A stretch of DNA of 49,427 bases from CAYWRO01 sp964460345 (GCA_964460345.1 CAYWRO010000023.1:1-49427), one strand, 5' to 3'. Shown: positions 32,036 through 40,934, counted from the stretch's first letter. Notes: a model not told the origin generated them from the letters alone. Made by a program: numbers and translations.

Positions 32036-32599
32036 TCAGCTTCCATCGCCCGGTTGTTCCAGTTGCACGAACCACACCAACTGGAAGCTGAACAGCGGAT
32101 CGTCATACGGACTCTGCGGCTGACTTATCAGGCTGATCGACCGCACCCCCATGTCCGAGAACTCACTGTTAAGCAGATTCAGGAACGTCGCGCACGCCGG
32201 GTAGCTGCCGCGGCCCTCCAGCCGAAGCCCTACCGCCCCGTGAAGCGTCGCTTCCTCCAGCTTGCCCGGCTCCGTGCTGCGCACCTCCAGCCCGCACTGG
32301 CGGGCCAAATCCACGGCGCGACTGATGCGATCATTCATGGCCGGCAGCGTGCTCAGCCGGATCGGGTACGCGGCCATTGTCTCCCGTTCCTGCCGCAGCG
32401 CCACCTGCAGTTGATTGACCCGTGCCGCGGCCTCGCGGTTGGCGATCGTCTCCTGCTCTAGCTGGGCGGTCATCTCGGCACGCTCACGCCGCGCCTGCAT
32501 AGCCGGCCGCAACGCCAGCGCATAGGCCAGCCCCGTAATGGCGAGGATCGCTGCGATGCCCGCGGCGTCCACCTGCCGGATCGTCCACGAGCCTTTCAT
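32036..32599 (-). CDS. PilO/GspM-like pilus assembly protein
   Basis: A 187-residue bitopic protein: transmembrane helix 'AAGIAAILAITGLAYALAL' (residues ~12-30), a coiled coil ('ERAEMTAQLEQETIANREAAARV' region, residues ~38-75), then a ferredoxin-like fold of the PilO kind. It overlaps pilN by ATGA. In type IV pili PilN and PilO form a heterodimer that connects the cytoplasmic PilM to PilP. Identity rests on the gene order pilM-N-O and on this architecture more than on motif conservation. Confidence 0.78.
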   Translation of the reverse strand: MKGSWTIRQVDAAGIAAILAITGLAYALALRPAMQARRERAEMTAQLEQETIANREAAARVNQLQVALRQERETMAAYPIRLSTLPAMNDRISRAVDLARQCGLEVRSTEPGKLEEATLHGAVGLRLEGRGSYPACATFLNLLNSEFSDMGVRSISLISQPQSPYDDPLFSFQLVWFVQLEQPGDGS

Positions 32600-33222
32600 T
32601 GCGACCCCTCCTTCTTCTGGACCGCCCCGGGCGAAGGCTCGCCGATCTCACAAATCAGGCGAAAGCGAATCGCGCTCTTGCCGGCGAAGTCCTCGATGGT
32701 CGACGAATCGCGCCGCACTCGGGAGAACGGCCCGACCCGCTCCACGGAGCGGATCAGCCTTGCCAGGGCCGTCTCGGAAACCGCCAGCCCGCCCACCACG
32801 ATCTGGTAGCGTTCCGGTTCGGCCAGCAGCGACGGACGAACACCCGCCCCGAGAACCGGCGCCATTTCCAGCCGCGTCAGCACGATCCCGTCCGCGCCAT
32901 CGGCCCCCAGCAGCCGCAGCGGAACGCTCCAGTCCGGCTGAACGCCGACCGCTCTCGCCGCCGCGTACTGGTCCGTCAGTCTCTTGCGCTCCGTGCTGAG
33001 ATGGTTGAGTTGAAGCTGCATCTTGTCGCGCATGTGCGAGACCTCGAGCAGCCCATGTTCAAGCGTGCCCGAATCCGCCACCCGCGCCACGTGCACGCCG
33101 ATCACCACCAGCACCATGGCCAACCCATACAGCCCGCACGCCGCGAGCCAGGTCTGCACCCGGCGTGCGCGCCGCCGCGCCAGCAGATGGTGCTCCGGAA
33201 TGAGGTTCAGCCGAGCGCTCAT
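32596..33222 (-). CDS. PilN-like pilus assembly protein
   Basis: A 208-residue bitopic protein. The N-terminal 'ARLNLIPEHHLLARRRARR' contains the 'INLIP'-type peptide by which PilN binds PilM. A transmembrane helix follows ('LAACGLYGLAMVLVVIGVHV', residues ~27-46), then a coiled coil and a PilN-type periplasmic domain. It overlaps pilM and pilO on both sides by ATGA, so the three are translated as a unit. Confidence 0.85.
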   Translation of the reverse strand: MSARLNLIPEHHLLARRRARRVQTWLAACGLYGLAMVLVVIGVHVARVADSGTLEHGLLEVSHMRDKMQLQLNHLSTERKRLTDQYAAARAVGVQPDWSVPLRLLGADGADGIVLTRLEMAPVLGAGVRPSLLAEPERYQIVVGGLAVSETALARLIRSVERVGPFSRVRRDSSTIEDFAGKSAIRFRLICEIGEPSPGAVQKKEGSQ

Positions 33223-34238
33223 TGCCCGTCCTCCGACATCGCCAGCCCCGTCGCCGTCACCAGCGCCGGATTATCCGTGTAACGTCCCCGCGGCAGGGGG
33301 GCAATCATGCTCGGGACCACTCGCGTAAACCCCATGTCAACCTGGCCCGCCGCGAGTTCCAGCAAGCCCGGAATCGCAGTGCCCGGCCCGTGGGCCAGCA
33401 GCCCCGCATCACGCGAGTTGGAGTACGCCTGCAGCACATAAGTCTGGGCCGCTTCGGCGAGTTGGCCGAGGCGCTGCGCCATCTCCAGAAGCTGACGCCG
33501 CACCGCGGGCCGGGCGGTCTCCGCGCCGTTCATGATGGCGCGCTCGGCCACTGCGGGGGCCAGGCCGGTCAGACGCGCGGTGCGCGCGACAAGGTCCTTC
33601 AGTGAAAGCTCCGCATCCGTCCGGGCGTAGGCGAACGAGCCTCCACGGGCGACGATCACCTGGGCGCGGTCCCAGCCCAGGTCCAGCACGCTGACAACCG
33701 CCTCAGGATCCGCCCCCGCCAGAGGCTGCACCGCGCGCAACGCCGCCACGCCCGCCGGCTCAATGGCGACCAGATCCGCGCCGGCCGCAAGCAGCGGCTC
33801 CATCAACGCTTCCGCGTCCTCGTGCCGCAGCGCAGCGCCGTGAACCGCACGTCGTTGCTTGTTCCGCGGGTTTGCCGCCACGGCCACGTGCCCCGCCTGC
33901 AGCGTGTCAGGGCGTGAGGATGCCGCTCTGGCCATTTCCATCCGCACCACGGGCGCCAGCGCCTCGTCGTCCAGGCCCGCCGGCAACTGCAGCATCGTCG
34001 TGATGAGCTTGTCCTCGGGCGCAGCGATCGCGATCCGCCGCCCGGTAAAGCCATGGCGCTCCAGCACCTCCATGATTCGATTCGCTTCGACCGCCGAGAG
34101 CGGCGTGTCCGGCTCCAGGCGACGGAATCGGACCGCGCGGCCGGACCCGCCGAAGCGCTCCGGACCAGGCTGCACGGCGCACACCCATCCCGCGTCGATT
34201 GCAAGGCCGATTGTCGCGGCAAAGCGGACCATCGTCAT
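33219..34238 (-). CDS. PilM-like actin-fold pilus assembly protein
   Basis: A 339-residue cytoplasmic protein. 'TIGLAIDAGWVCAVQ' near the N-terminus is an actin-like phosphate-1 motif, and 'VVSVLDLGWDRAQVIVARGG' is the second, as in PilM/FtsA-fold proteins. GGAGG stands 5 nt before ATG 34238. It should dock on the PilN N-terminal peptide beneath the membrane. Sequence similarity to well-studied PilM is modest, and the gene order makes the case. Confidence 0.82.
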   Translation of the reverse strand: MTMVRFAATIGLAIDAGWVCAVQPGPERFGGSGRAVRFRRLEPDTPLSAVEANRIMEVLERHGFTGRRIAIAAPEDKLITTMLQLPAGLDDEALAPVVRMEMARAASSRPDTLQAGHVAVAANPRNKQRRAVHGAALRHEDAEALMEPLLAAGADLVAIEPAGVAALRAVQPLAGADPEAVVSVLDLGWDRAQVIVARGGSFAYARTDAELSLKDLVARTARLTGLAPAVAERAIMNGAETARPAVRRQLLEMAQRLGQLAEAAQTYVLQAYSNSRDAGLLAHGPGTAIPGLLELAAGQVDMGFTRVVPSMIAPLPRGRYTDNPALVTATGLAMSEDGQ

Positions 34239-34239
34239 C

Positions 34240-35460
34240 TCAACCTCCCTGCCCCGTCGCGCTGCTCAGGTCAAACAGCGGCAGGAACATGCTGACCGCC
34301 ACAAAGCCGACCACGCCTCCCAGAACCACCAGGATCAGCGGCTCCACGATCGTCGTGAGCGATCGAAGCACGATCTCGTTGTCCTCGTCCATGGCGTCGG
34401 CCATCGTCAGCAGCACGCTTCCCATCGAGCCCGTGCGCTCACCCGTATGAATGGCTTCGTACACCGCCGGCTCGAACAGATCCGACGCTGCAATCGCCGT
34501 GCTGACCAGTTCGCCGCGGGTCACGCCTTCAATCGTCCGGTCGATCATCCGGCGATACTGCTCATTGCCGGCCGCCTCCCGTGTCAAATCAAGCGCTTCG
34601 AGCAACTGCACGCGGCTGGTCAACAGCGTCCCCAGAATGCGCACCACGCGTGCCGTAATCAGGTTCCGGGCCAGTCGACCGAAAACCGGGACCTTCAAAA
34701 CCGCGGACTCGAGCCACTGCCGGCCAGCCCGGCTGCGCACCCAGAGCACAACCACGGTGACCACCGTCACCACGCCGCCCAGGTACGCCCACCAATGCGT
34801 TCGCATCGAGTTGCCCAGATCCATCAGCACCTTCGTGCTTGCCGGAATCGGCGCGCCCAGCGTATCAAACAGATCCGCAAACCGCGGCAGGACGACCGTC
34901 AGCATCACAATGATCACCACCACCGCGACGAGCAACAGCACCGCCGGATACATGCTCGAGCCGATCAACGACTGTCGGATCTTGAGTTGCTGACGGGACA
35001 TCGACGCCAGCCGGTCCAGCATCACCGAAAGCTGCCCGCCGGACTCGCCCGCCGCAATCAGGCTTCGGTAGATTGGCGAGAAGTAGCCCGGGTGCCGCTG
35101 CAGCGCGTGGGCGAGCGATTCACCCTCCTGCACGCGCCGAATGACGTCTCCCACCACGCCCTTCCAGCGCGGCTGCTCGAGTTGCCGATGCACCGCTGTC
35201 ATCGACTCGACCAGAGGCGTGCCCGTGGAACACAACACGGCCAGCTGCCGCGTGAACGCCGCCAGGTCCTTGAGCTTCCCCGATCCCTTGCCCGCTTCGA
35301 TCGGCGTCGCCGCCCCGGCGCCACCCCGATCCGGCTGGATCTCGGCGACGACGAGCCCCTCATCGTGCAGGCGCGACAAGGCGTCGGCCTCGCCGCTCGC
35401 ATCCACCACGCCGCGGCGTTCCTCGCCGCTCGCCGTAAACGCTCGATAGGCGAACTTCAT
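34240..35460 (-). CDS. pilC: PilC/GspF inner-membrane platform protein
   Basis: A 406-residue protein with two repeated cytoplasmic domains and three hydrophobic segments, the GspF/PilC architecture. The N-terminus 'MKFAYRAFTASGEERRGVVDA' is typical, as are 'FTRQLAVLCSTGTPLVESM', 'GESGGQLSVMLDRLASM', the corresponding second-copy 'HTGERTGSMGSVLLTMADAMD' and the C-terminal helix 'EPLILVVLGGVVGFVAVSMF'. It forms the rotating platform on which the ATPase acts. It overlaps the ATPase gene by ATGA and is followed directly by pilM. Confidence 0.94.
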   Translation of the reverse strand: MKFAYRAFTASGEERRGVVDASGEADALSRLHDEGLVVAEIQPDRGGAGAATPIEAGKGSGKLKDLAAFTRQLAVLCSTGTPLVESMTAVHRQLEQPRWKGVVGDVIRRVQEGESLAHALQRHPGYFSPIYRSLIAAGESGGQLSVMLDRLASMSRQQLKIRQSLIGSSMYPAVLLLVAVVVIIVMLTVVLPRFADLFDTLGAPIPASTKVLMDLGNSMRTHWWAYLGGVVTVVTVVVLWVRSRAGRQWLESAVLKVPVFGRLARNLITARVVRILGTLLTSRVQLLEALDLTREAAGNEQYRRMIDRTIEGVTRGELVSTAIAASDLFEPAVYEAIHTGERTGSMGSVLLTMADAMDEDNEIVLRSLTTIVEPLILVVLGGVVGFVAVSMFLPLFDLSSATGQGG

Positions 35461-37265
35461 GCCACCCTCCTGGCATCGCGCCGCATGACGTTGCCCATGC
35501 CGTCTTCCGCATCACCGTGCGTGACCCGCAGCACCTCCTCGAGGCTCGTGATGCTGTCCAAGGCCAGCAGCACGCCTTCCTGTCGCAGCGTCAGCCATCC
35601 GTGCTTGCGCAACTCGGCCAGAATTTCGTGCGTCGGCGCTGCCCGGTGGATGAGTTGCCGCAGGTCGGCGGTGATCTCCATTACCTCGTAGATGCCCACC
35701 CGTCCCTGAAAGCCGCTGTCGTGGCACTGGCGGCACCCCGCGCCCTTGCGGAACGCCCGACGCGGGCCGCGGGTGCGCTCGGGGGTGCTCGTCGCCTCCG
35801 AGCCGATCGCGCAGGTCGTCTCCGCGAGCCCCGCCTCGCGCAGCACTTCGTCTGTCGGGTAGTAGTTCGTCGCGCAGTGCGCGCAGATCGTCCGCACGAG
35901 CCGCTGCGCCACGACCCCGCTGATCGCGCCGGAGAGCAGGTACGGCTTCGTCTCCATGTCCAGCAGGCGCGCCACCGCGCTGGGCGCATCGTTCGTGTGC
36001 AGCGTCGCCAGCACCAGGTGGCCTGTCAGCGCGGCCTGCACCGCGACTCGGGCTGTTTCCATGTCGCGAATCTCGCCCACCATGATGATGTCCGGATCCT
36101 GCCGCAGCACGCTGCGCAGCACGCGCGCAAAGCCGAGCCCGATCGCATCCTGCACCTGGATCTGGTTCACCATGTCAAGCTGGTACTCGACCGGGTCCTC
36201 AACCGTGATGATGTTGGTCTCCGGCCCGCGCAGCAGGTCCAGCGCCGAGTAGAGCGTCGTCGTCTTGCCGCTGCCCGTCGGACCTGTCACCAGCACCAGC
36301 CCGTGCGGCCGGTCGAGAATGCGGCGGAAGCGGTCCATCGCTTCCCTGCGCATGCCCAGGTCGCTCAGGCGCACGCGCAAGTTGCTCTTGTCCAGCACGC
36401 GCAGCACCAGCTTCTCGCCTAGCAGCGTCGGCATGCTGCTCACCCGCAGGTCGATCTCCCGTCCCTCGGCGATGATGCGCACGCGCCCTTCCTGCGGCAG
36501 GCGCTTCTCGGCGATGTCCATCTTGCCGATCACCTTCACGCGCGACACAATCGCCGCGTGCATGCCCGCGGGAGGCTTCATCAGGTCGCGCAGCTTCCCG
36601 TCAATGCGGTAGCGGATCCGCGTCCCCTGCTTATCCGGCTCGATGTGCACGTCGCTGGCGCCGTCCTTCACCGCTGTCAGCAGCGCCACGTTCACGAGGT
36701 TGACGATCGGACTGCCGGCGACCATTCGATCCAGGTCCGTCGTCGGGCCGTCGTCGACGCTCTCCCGCTCCACCACCTCCACGTCCGACTCGGCCAGCGA
36801 CGTCAGGAACGCCTCCACGTCCACATCGCCGGTCGCGTACTTCCGGATGAACTCCAGAATGTTGGATTCCAGCGCAAATACAGGCCTGATCCGGCACTTG
36901 GTCAGCCGCTCGAGCCGGTCAATCGTCGGCAGCGACTGCGGTTCGGCCATGGCCACCGTCAGTGTGCCGCGGACGAGGAACATCGGCATGACCTTGAGTT
37001 GTTCGGCCTCATCCGCGCCGATCATCTTCAGCAGTGCCGGGTCCACCAGGCCGTGACGGATCTGGCATCCCTTCACCCCGAGCTGCCGCGCCAGCGACTG
37101 CACCAGGGCCGCGTTCGGGATGATCCCCTCCTCAACGAGCAGTTCGCCCAGGTAGCGCCCGGACGCCTTCTGCCGCGCCAGCATGCGCGCAAGCTGTTCC
37201 TCGGAGAGCAGGCCCTCCCGGATGAGCACCTCCCCCACGCGGAGCTGTTTGCGACGCTCGCTCAC
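35457..37265 (-). CDS. pilB: PilB/GspE assembly ATPase
   Basis: A 602-residue hexameric motor ATPase. The N-terminal ~150 residues hold an MshEN/GspE-N region ('VGEVLIREGLLSEEQLARML' and 'LGELLVEEGII'). The catalytic part has Walker A 'GPTGSGKTTTLYSAL' (residues ~328-342), the Asp box 'TVEDPVEYQ', Walker B 'MVGEIRDMETA' and the His box 'LATLHTNDAPSAVARL'. A zinc site is formed by 'CAHC' and 'CRQC'. MshEN domains of this type often bind cyclic di-GMP, which would fit with the HD-GYP protein nearby. GTG start, overlapping the STAS gene by GTGA. Confidence 0.95.
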   Translation of the reverse strand: MSERRKQLRVGEVLIREGLLSEEQLARMLARQKASGRYLGELLVEEGIIPNAALVQSLARQLGVKGCQIRHGLVDPALLKMIGADEAEQLKVMPMFLVRGTLTVAMAEPQSLPTIDRLERLTKCRIRPVFALESNILEFIRKYATGDVDVEAFLTSLAESDVEVVERESVDDGPTTDLDRMVAGSPIVNLVNVALLTAVKDGASDVHIEPDKQGTRIRYRIDGKLRDLMKPPAGMHAAIVSRVKVIGKMDIAEKRLPQEGRVRIIAEGREIDLRVSSMPTLLGEKLVLRVLDKSNLRVRLSDLGMRREAMDRFRRILDRPHGLVLVTGPTGSGKTTTLYSALDLLRGPETNIITVEDPVEYQLDMVNQIQVQDAIGLGFARVLRSVLRQDPDIIMVGEIRDMETARVAVQAALTGHLVLATLHTNDAPSAVARLLDMETKPYLLSGAISGVVAQRLVRTICAHCATNYYPTDEVLREAGLAETTCAIGSEATSTPERTRGPRRAFRKGAGCRQCHDSGFQGRVGIYEVMEITADLRQLIHRAAPTHEILAELRKHGWLTLRQEGVLLALDSITSLEEVLRVTHGDAEDGMGNVMRRDARRVA

Positions 37266-37597
37266 AGGAAGCTCCTGGCCGCGCTGTCCACATCCTCGTA
37301 GAACTCAAAGGCGCTGGTCAGCTCCGTCAGATCCATCACCTCGCGAACCGTGTCCGTCACCCCGCACAGCTTCAGCACGCGCCCCGTCTCCGTGACCGCA
37401 TCCGCGGCACGCAGCAACGCCTCCAGCCCGGCGCTGTCAATGAAGGGAATCGCCGAGAGATCCAGCGCGAAGCGCCCGAGGCTCGTCCGCAGCGAATCCT
37501 CAAGGCGCGAGGAGAAGCCCGGCGCATCGGCCGCCAGCAGCGGACCGACCGGCCGGAGCACCGTCACTGCGCCATGTCGTTGTTCGCGGATCTCCAT
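37262..37597 (-). CDS. STAS-domain anti-sigma-factor antagonist
   Basis: A 111-residue single STAS domain. 'LDLSAIPFIDSAGLEALLRA' carries the conserved Ser (S55) that is phosphorylated by anti-sigma kinases and dephosphorylated by SpoIIE-type phosphatases. It lies 6 nt after the histidine kinase gene and overlaps the pilus ATPase gene, so it is part of the pilus operon. A partner-switching input into the pilus system is a reasonable inference. The SpoIIE phosphatase at 8490-9905 is a possible antagonist, but unlinked. Confidence 0.93.
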   Translation of the reverse strand: MEIREQRHGAVTVLRPVGPLLAADAPGFSSRLEDSLRTSLGRFALDLSAIPFIDSAGLEALLRAADAVTETGRVLKLCGVTDTVREVMDLTELTSAFEFYEDVDSAARSFL

Positions 37598-37603
37598 CGC
37601 TCA

Positions 37604-39421
37604 TCACGCCGCCCTGGCCGTCACCGGAATCGTCATGGTGAAGGTGCTGCCGCGGTTCACTTCCGAATCGACCGTAATGTCTCCGCCGTGCAGGCGCGCC
37701 ACGTCGCGCGCCAGCGCAAGTCCCAGCCCCGTCCCCGTCACGGTTGCGATGCGCTCGTCCTTGGCCCGGTAGAACTTCTGGAAGATCCGCTCCCGTTCCT
37801 CGGCCGCGATCCCCAGACCCGTGTCGCTCACCCGCACCGAGAACGCGTCTTCGCGGTCCTCCGCCGTCACCACCACCTGCCCGCCGGCCGGGGTGTACTT
37901 CAGGGCATTGGCGATCAGGTTGTGCAGGCACAGTGCGATTTTGTCCCGGTCCCCGCGCAGCACCGGCAGCTTCGGGGGCAGATCGAAGGCCAGCGTGATC
38001 CTCGCCTCCGCCGCCTGCGCCTGGTAGTCGTTCTCGAGTTCGGCCAGAAGCTGATCGAGCCGCACATCGTCCACGTGCATCTTCAGGCTGCCCGCCTCGA
38101 TCTCGGCAACCGAAAGCATGTCGCCCACCATGCGCTCCAGCCGGCGCGATTCCTGGCTGATCACGTTCAGCGAACGCTCCTGCTCCGCGGCGTCCGCTTC
38201 CCCTTCCAGCAGCATTTCCAAGTACAACCGGATGTTCGTCAGCGGTGTCCGCAGTTCGTGCGTCGCCTGCGCGACGAATGCGTCCCGGGCGGCGTCCGCC
38301 GCGCGCTGCTGCGTGACGTCTTCGACAATCACCATGACGGCCTCGCCGTCGTCATGCCCCATCCGCATCGCCGTGAACCGGACGACGCTTCGGTTGTCTC
38401 CCAGGCAGCGCTCGCCCTCACAGGTCACACGCCGGCGGCTGCCGCCCGTCAGCACTGTTTCGATCTGGTCGCACACCGCCTCATCCCCCAGCACTTCCGG
38501 AAGCGGACGCGACACCACTTCCTCGCGCGAAACCCCGAGCAGCATCGCGGCGGCCCCGTTGGCATACTGGACGCTTCCGGCGCTGTCCAGCAGCAGCAGG
38601 CCACTGGGCAGTGTGTCGCAGGCGCGCTGCGCGAGCGAGTCGCCCGCCCCGGCGCCGCTGACCTGCAGGGAAAGCTCGTTGAGCAGTTCCTCGCGCAGGC
38701 ACTCTCGATCCGCCAGCAGTGAGTTCCACGCTTCCGCCGCCGCGCCCCATTGATCGCTGACGCCCAGCGCTGCGCTGCACCGCTCGCCCGCCGCCGCGGC
38801 GTTCAGAGCCTCGGCAATGTGCCGCAGTGGCCGCGCAAGCCGCGACGCCCGCACGAACAGCCAGCCGCAAACGGCCAGAAGTGCGGCCGCCGCGCCCCCC
38901 GGCAGGGCCATCTCATCGACAGCAAACCAGTGATTCAAATCGGGCATGGCGACGGTGATCAGCACATCGCCGCGCTGCGGGACCGACACGCGCTGCGTGA
39001 CCAGCCCGGCCCGCGGCGGGGCGCCGCCCGTCGCCGGAAGCGTTGTCCACGTCTGCGGAATCTCCTGAGCGCTGGCTTGTCGGCCGCGGAGATCAAAGAG
39101 CACCTGCCCGTCGGCGAGTTCAACCGTGGCCTCTTCAGCGCCGAGTCGCCGCGCCAGTGCGGCCGCATCCTGCCCCAGTCGCTGGAGATTGCCGTCTTCG
39201 ACGGTCCGTGTGGCCAGCATGCCCAGCGCAGCGGCCGCGGCTTCTGCCTCGGCCGTGGCGGCCCGGCCGGCCATGTCAGCGGCCGAAACCTGCTGCCACA
39301 CGGCGCTGGCGAGGATGGCGCCCGCCCCGGCGAGCGTGATGCCGGCCAAACAGGCCGTCAATCCGGCTCCCCTGGCAGACCCGTGCCCCGCGCGAGTTGG
39401 GTGTGTTCCCTTTTCTTTCAT
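37604..39421 (-). CDS. Membrane sensor histidine kinase with PAS domain
   Basis: A 605-residue hybrid-free kinase. Two transmembrane helices (residues ~20-42 and ~175-192) enclose a periplasmic sensor of ~130 residues; a HAMP-like part ('RLARPLRHIAEALNAAAAGE') and a PAS domain ('GLLLLDSAGSVQYANGAAAM') follow. HisKA 'ATHELRTPLTNIRLYLEM' has the phospho-acceptor H388. The ATPase domain shows N 'NLIANALKY', G1 'VSDTGLGIA', F 'IFQKFYRAKD' and G2 'GTGLGLALARD'. It leads the pilus operon; no response regulator is adjacent. ATG 39421 is taken, and it lies inside a large inverted repeat (39420-39476). GTG 39466 is the alternative start. Confidence 0.94.
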   Translation of the reverse strand: MKEKGTHPTRAGHGSARGAGLTACLAGITLAGAGAILASAVWQQVSAADMAGRAATAEAEAAAAALGMLATRTVEDGNLQRLGQDAAALARRLGAEEATVELADGQVLFDLRGRQASAQEIPQTWTTLPATGGAPPRAGLVTQRVSVPQRGDVLITVAMPDLNHWFAVDEMALPGGAAAALLAVCGWLFVRASRLARPLRHIAEALNAAAAGERCSAALGVSDQWGAAAEAWNSLLADRECLREELLNELSLQVSGAGAGDSLAQRACDTLPSGLLLLDSAGSVQYANGAAAMLLGVSREEVVSRPLPEVLGDEAVCDQIETVLTGGSRRRVTCEGERCLGDNRSVVRFTAMRMGHDDGEAVMVIVEDVTQQRAADAARDAFVAQATHELRTPLTNIRLYLEMLLEGEADAAEQERSLNVISQESRRLERMVGDMLSVAEIEAGSLKMHVDDVRLDQLLAELENDYQAQAAEARITLAFDLPPKLPVLRGDRDKIALCLHNLIANALKYTPAGGQVVVTAEDREDAFSVRVSDTGLGIAAEERERIFQKFYRAKDERIATVTGTGLGLALARDVARLHGGDITVDSEVNRGSTFTMTIPVTARAA

Positions 39422-39476
39422 GGCCGATTCGCCGTTGCCGCCGCGAAAACTCGGCGGCAACGGCACTATCGGCCAT
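39420..39476 (-). promoter_or_regulatory. Hairpin covering the start codon of the histidine kinase gene
   Basis: A perfect inner stem of 13 bp (39431-39443 with 39452-39464, 8-nt loop) is extended by an outer perfect 9-bp stem (39420-39428 with 39468-39476) across a small internal loop. The outer stem includes two bases of the start codon of the kinase gene and everything just upstream of it. No Shine-Dalgarno sequence is exposed. There is no U tract, so a terminator after the SOD gene is less likely than translation control, though a factor-dependent terminator cannot be excluded. Confidence 0.55.
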
Positions 39477-39545
39477 TCACGGACTCGGATGCAGCCCGGC
39501 GGCGGGGAGCCTGCCGGTTCCGTGCCTCGTTATCGGTCCTGCGGC

Positions 39546-40334
39546 TCAGCCGGCCTGCTTCGCCTCGGCAAACAGTTCAGCAACCCGCGGCCAGTTCACC
39601 ACACTCATGAACGCGTCCACGTACTTGCCCCGCTCGTTCTGATACTTCAGGTAGTAGGCGTGCTCCCAGACATCCACGCCCATCAACGGCGCCACGCCCC
39701 AGATCGTCAGGTCCTGGTGCTTCTCCGCTTGCATCACCATCAGCTTGTCGGCCATCGGGTGATACACGAGCATGCCCCAGCCGGACCCTTCGACGGCGTT
39801 GGAGGCCGCCTTGAACTGCGAGGCGAAACTGTCGAATGAGCCGAAGTCCTTCTCGATCTGCTGGCTGAGATTGCTGTCCTCAGGCTGGCCGCCCCCGCCC
39901 TGGTCCGGCGGCGCCATCACCTGCCAGAACAGTGTGTGATTGGCGTGCCCCGAGCCGTGGAAGGCCAGTTCGCGCATCCAGTGCTTCGTGAGCTTTTCGT
40001 CGCCCTGGCCGGAACGGATCTTCTCGAGTTCCTTCAGTGCTGTGTTCAGGCCTCGCACGTATCCGGCGTGGTGCTTGTCGTGGTGAAGCTTCATCGTCTG
40101 GGCGTCGATTGCCGGCTCCAGCGCCTCGGCCGGGTAGGGGAGCGGAGGCAGCACGTACTCGCCCTTGGCGGCGTCCCACCCCGCGCTGAGGTACCCGCCC
40201 GCCTGCCGGCCGCGGCCGGCTTGGCCGGCTCGGCCGCCTCCTTCTTGCATGGCCCCCGCAGCGCCCGCGCTCATGGCGACCGCGCCTGCGCCCATCATCC
40301 CCAGCAGGGAACGCCGATCGATTGCTTCGTGCAT
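39546..40334 (-). CDS. Fe/Mn superoxide dismutase with Tat signal peptide
   Basis: A 262-residue protein. The first ~30 residues are a twin-arginine signal ('DRRSLLGMMGAGAVAMSAG'), then a Gly/Arg/Gln-rich linker, then the dismutase domain from ~residue 60. Metal ligands are visible in 'KLHHDKHHAGYV', 'GHANHTLFWQV', and 'VDVWEHAYYLKY'. It converts superoxide to oxygen and peroxide, here probably in the periplasm or on the surface. Strong ribosome binding site GGAGG 4 nt before ATG 40334. It follows the LURP-like gene by 15 nt. Choice between Fe and Mn cannot be made with confidence. Confidence 0.94.
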   Translation of the reverse strand: MHEAIDRRSLLGMMGAGAVAMSAGAAGAMQEGGGRAGQAGRGRQAGGYLSAGWDAAKGEYVLPPLPYPAEALEPAIDAQTMKLHHDKHHAGYVRGLNTALKELEKIRSGQGDEKLTKHWMRELAFHGSGHANHTLFWQVMAPPDQGGGGQPEDSNLSQQIEKDFGSFDSFASQFKAASNAVEGSGWGMLVYHPMADKLMVMQAEKHQDLTIWGVAPLMGVDVWEHAYYLKYQNERGKYVDAFMSVVNWPRVAELFAEAKQAG

Positions 40335-40349
40335 GTTGCCTCCTTTTTG

Positions 40350-40934
40350 TCAGTACGAATTCTGGCGGCCTTCAATCGCGGCGAGCAGGCATCCGGCCGC
40401 CAGAATCATCAGATCATCCAGCGTCTCATGCTCGCCGTGGATTGCGACACCGAGCCTGTAGATGAACGGGTTGAAGTGCGTGCGGAACGTGGCCAGCGGA
40501 CGTCCATCGTCCAGGGTGAGCGTGAACTTCTGCGGCATGAACATCGCGGCCGCATCCACGACACGGCGTACAAGCGCGCGCATCGCCGAGTCTTCCTGAA
40601 TCTTGCCCACCTGTTGACCGTTCTCGTCAAAGACAAGCCACTCATCGCGCACCATGGACTTGAGCCCCTGCCGCTTGAGCGCGCCCATGGGCGATCCCTG
40701 CGGATCGATAACCTGGTATGTCCCGGCGATGTCCAGAATGCTCTGCGTGGTGATGCGGAACAACTCGGTTGAGAGCGAATCGTCCGTGTAAACACGGAGA
40801 TCCTCTTTGAGGCGGAAAGCCTTCTGCTTGCAGTAGCCGATGACTTGTCCCTGGTGGTCGTACACGTGAAACCCCGCCCCGAAGATCTTGAAGACCTGCC
40901 GCCTGATGGTGTACCGCTCGTTGCCTTCCGCCAT
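40350..40934 (-). CDS. LURP-one/tubby-fold (scramblase-like) protein
   Basis: A 194-residue cytoplasmic protein. Repeated strand-turn units ('RRQVFKIFGAGFHVYDHQGQ', 'GTYQVIDPQGSPMGALKRQG', 'EWLVFDENGQQVGKIQEDS') and the C-terminal hydrophobic helix 'LDDLMILAAGCLLAAIEG' match the LURP-one-related family, which shares the tubby/scramblase fold. The bacterial function is not established. It probably forms a two-gene operon with the SOD gene. Confidence 0.8.
   Translation of the reverse strand: MAEGNERYTIRRQVFKIFGAGFHVYDHQGQVIGYCKQKAFRLKEDLRVYTDDSLSTELFRITTQSILDIAGTYQVIDPQGSPMGALKRQGLKSMVRDEWLVFDENGQQVGKIQEDSAMRALVRRVVDAAAMFMPQKFTLTLDDGRPLATFRTHFNPFIYRLGVAIHGEHETLDDLMILAAGCLLAAIEGRQNSY

Noticed and set aside
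33859..35691. 610-codon plus-strand frame
   Set aside because: It is the antisense shadow of pilM, pilC and pilB, rich in His, Arg and Gln without any recognisable motif.
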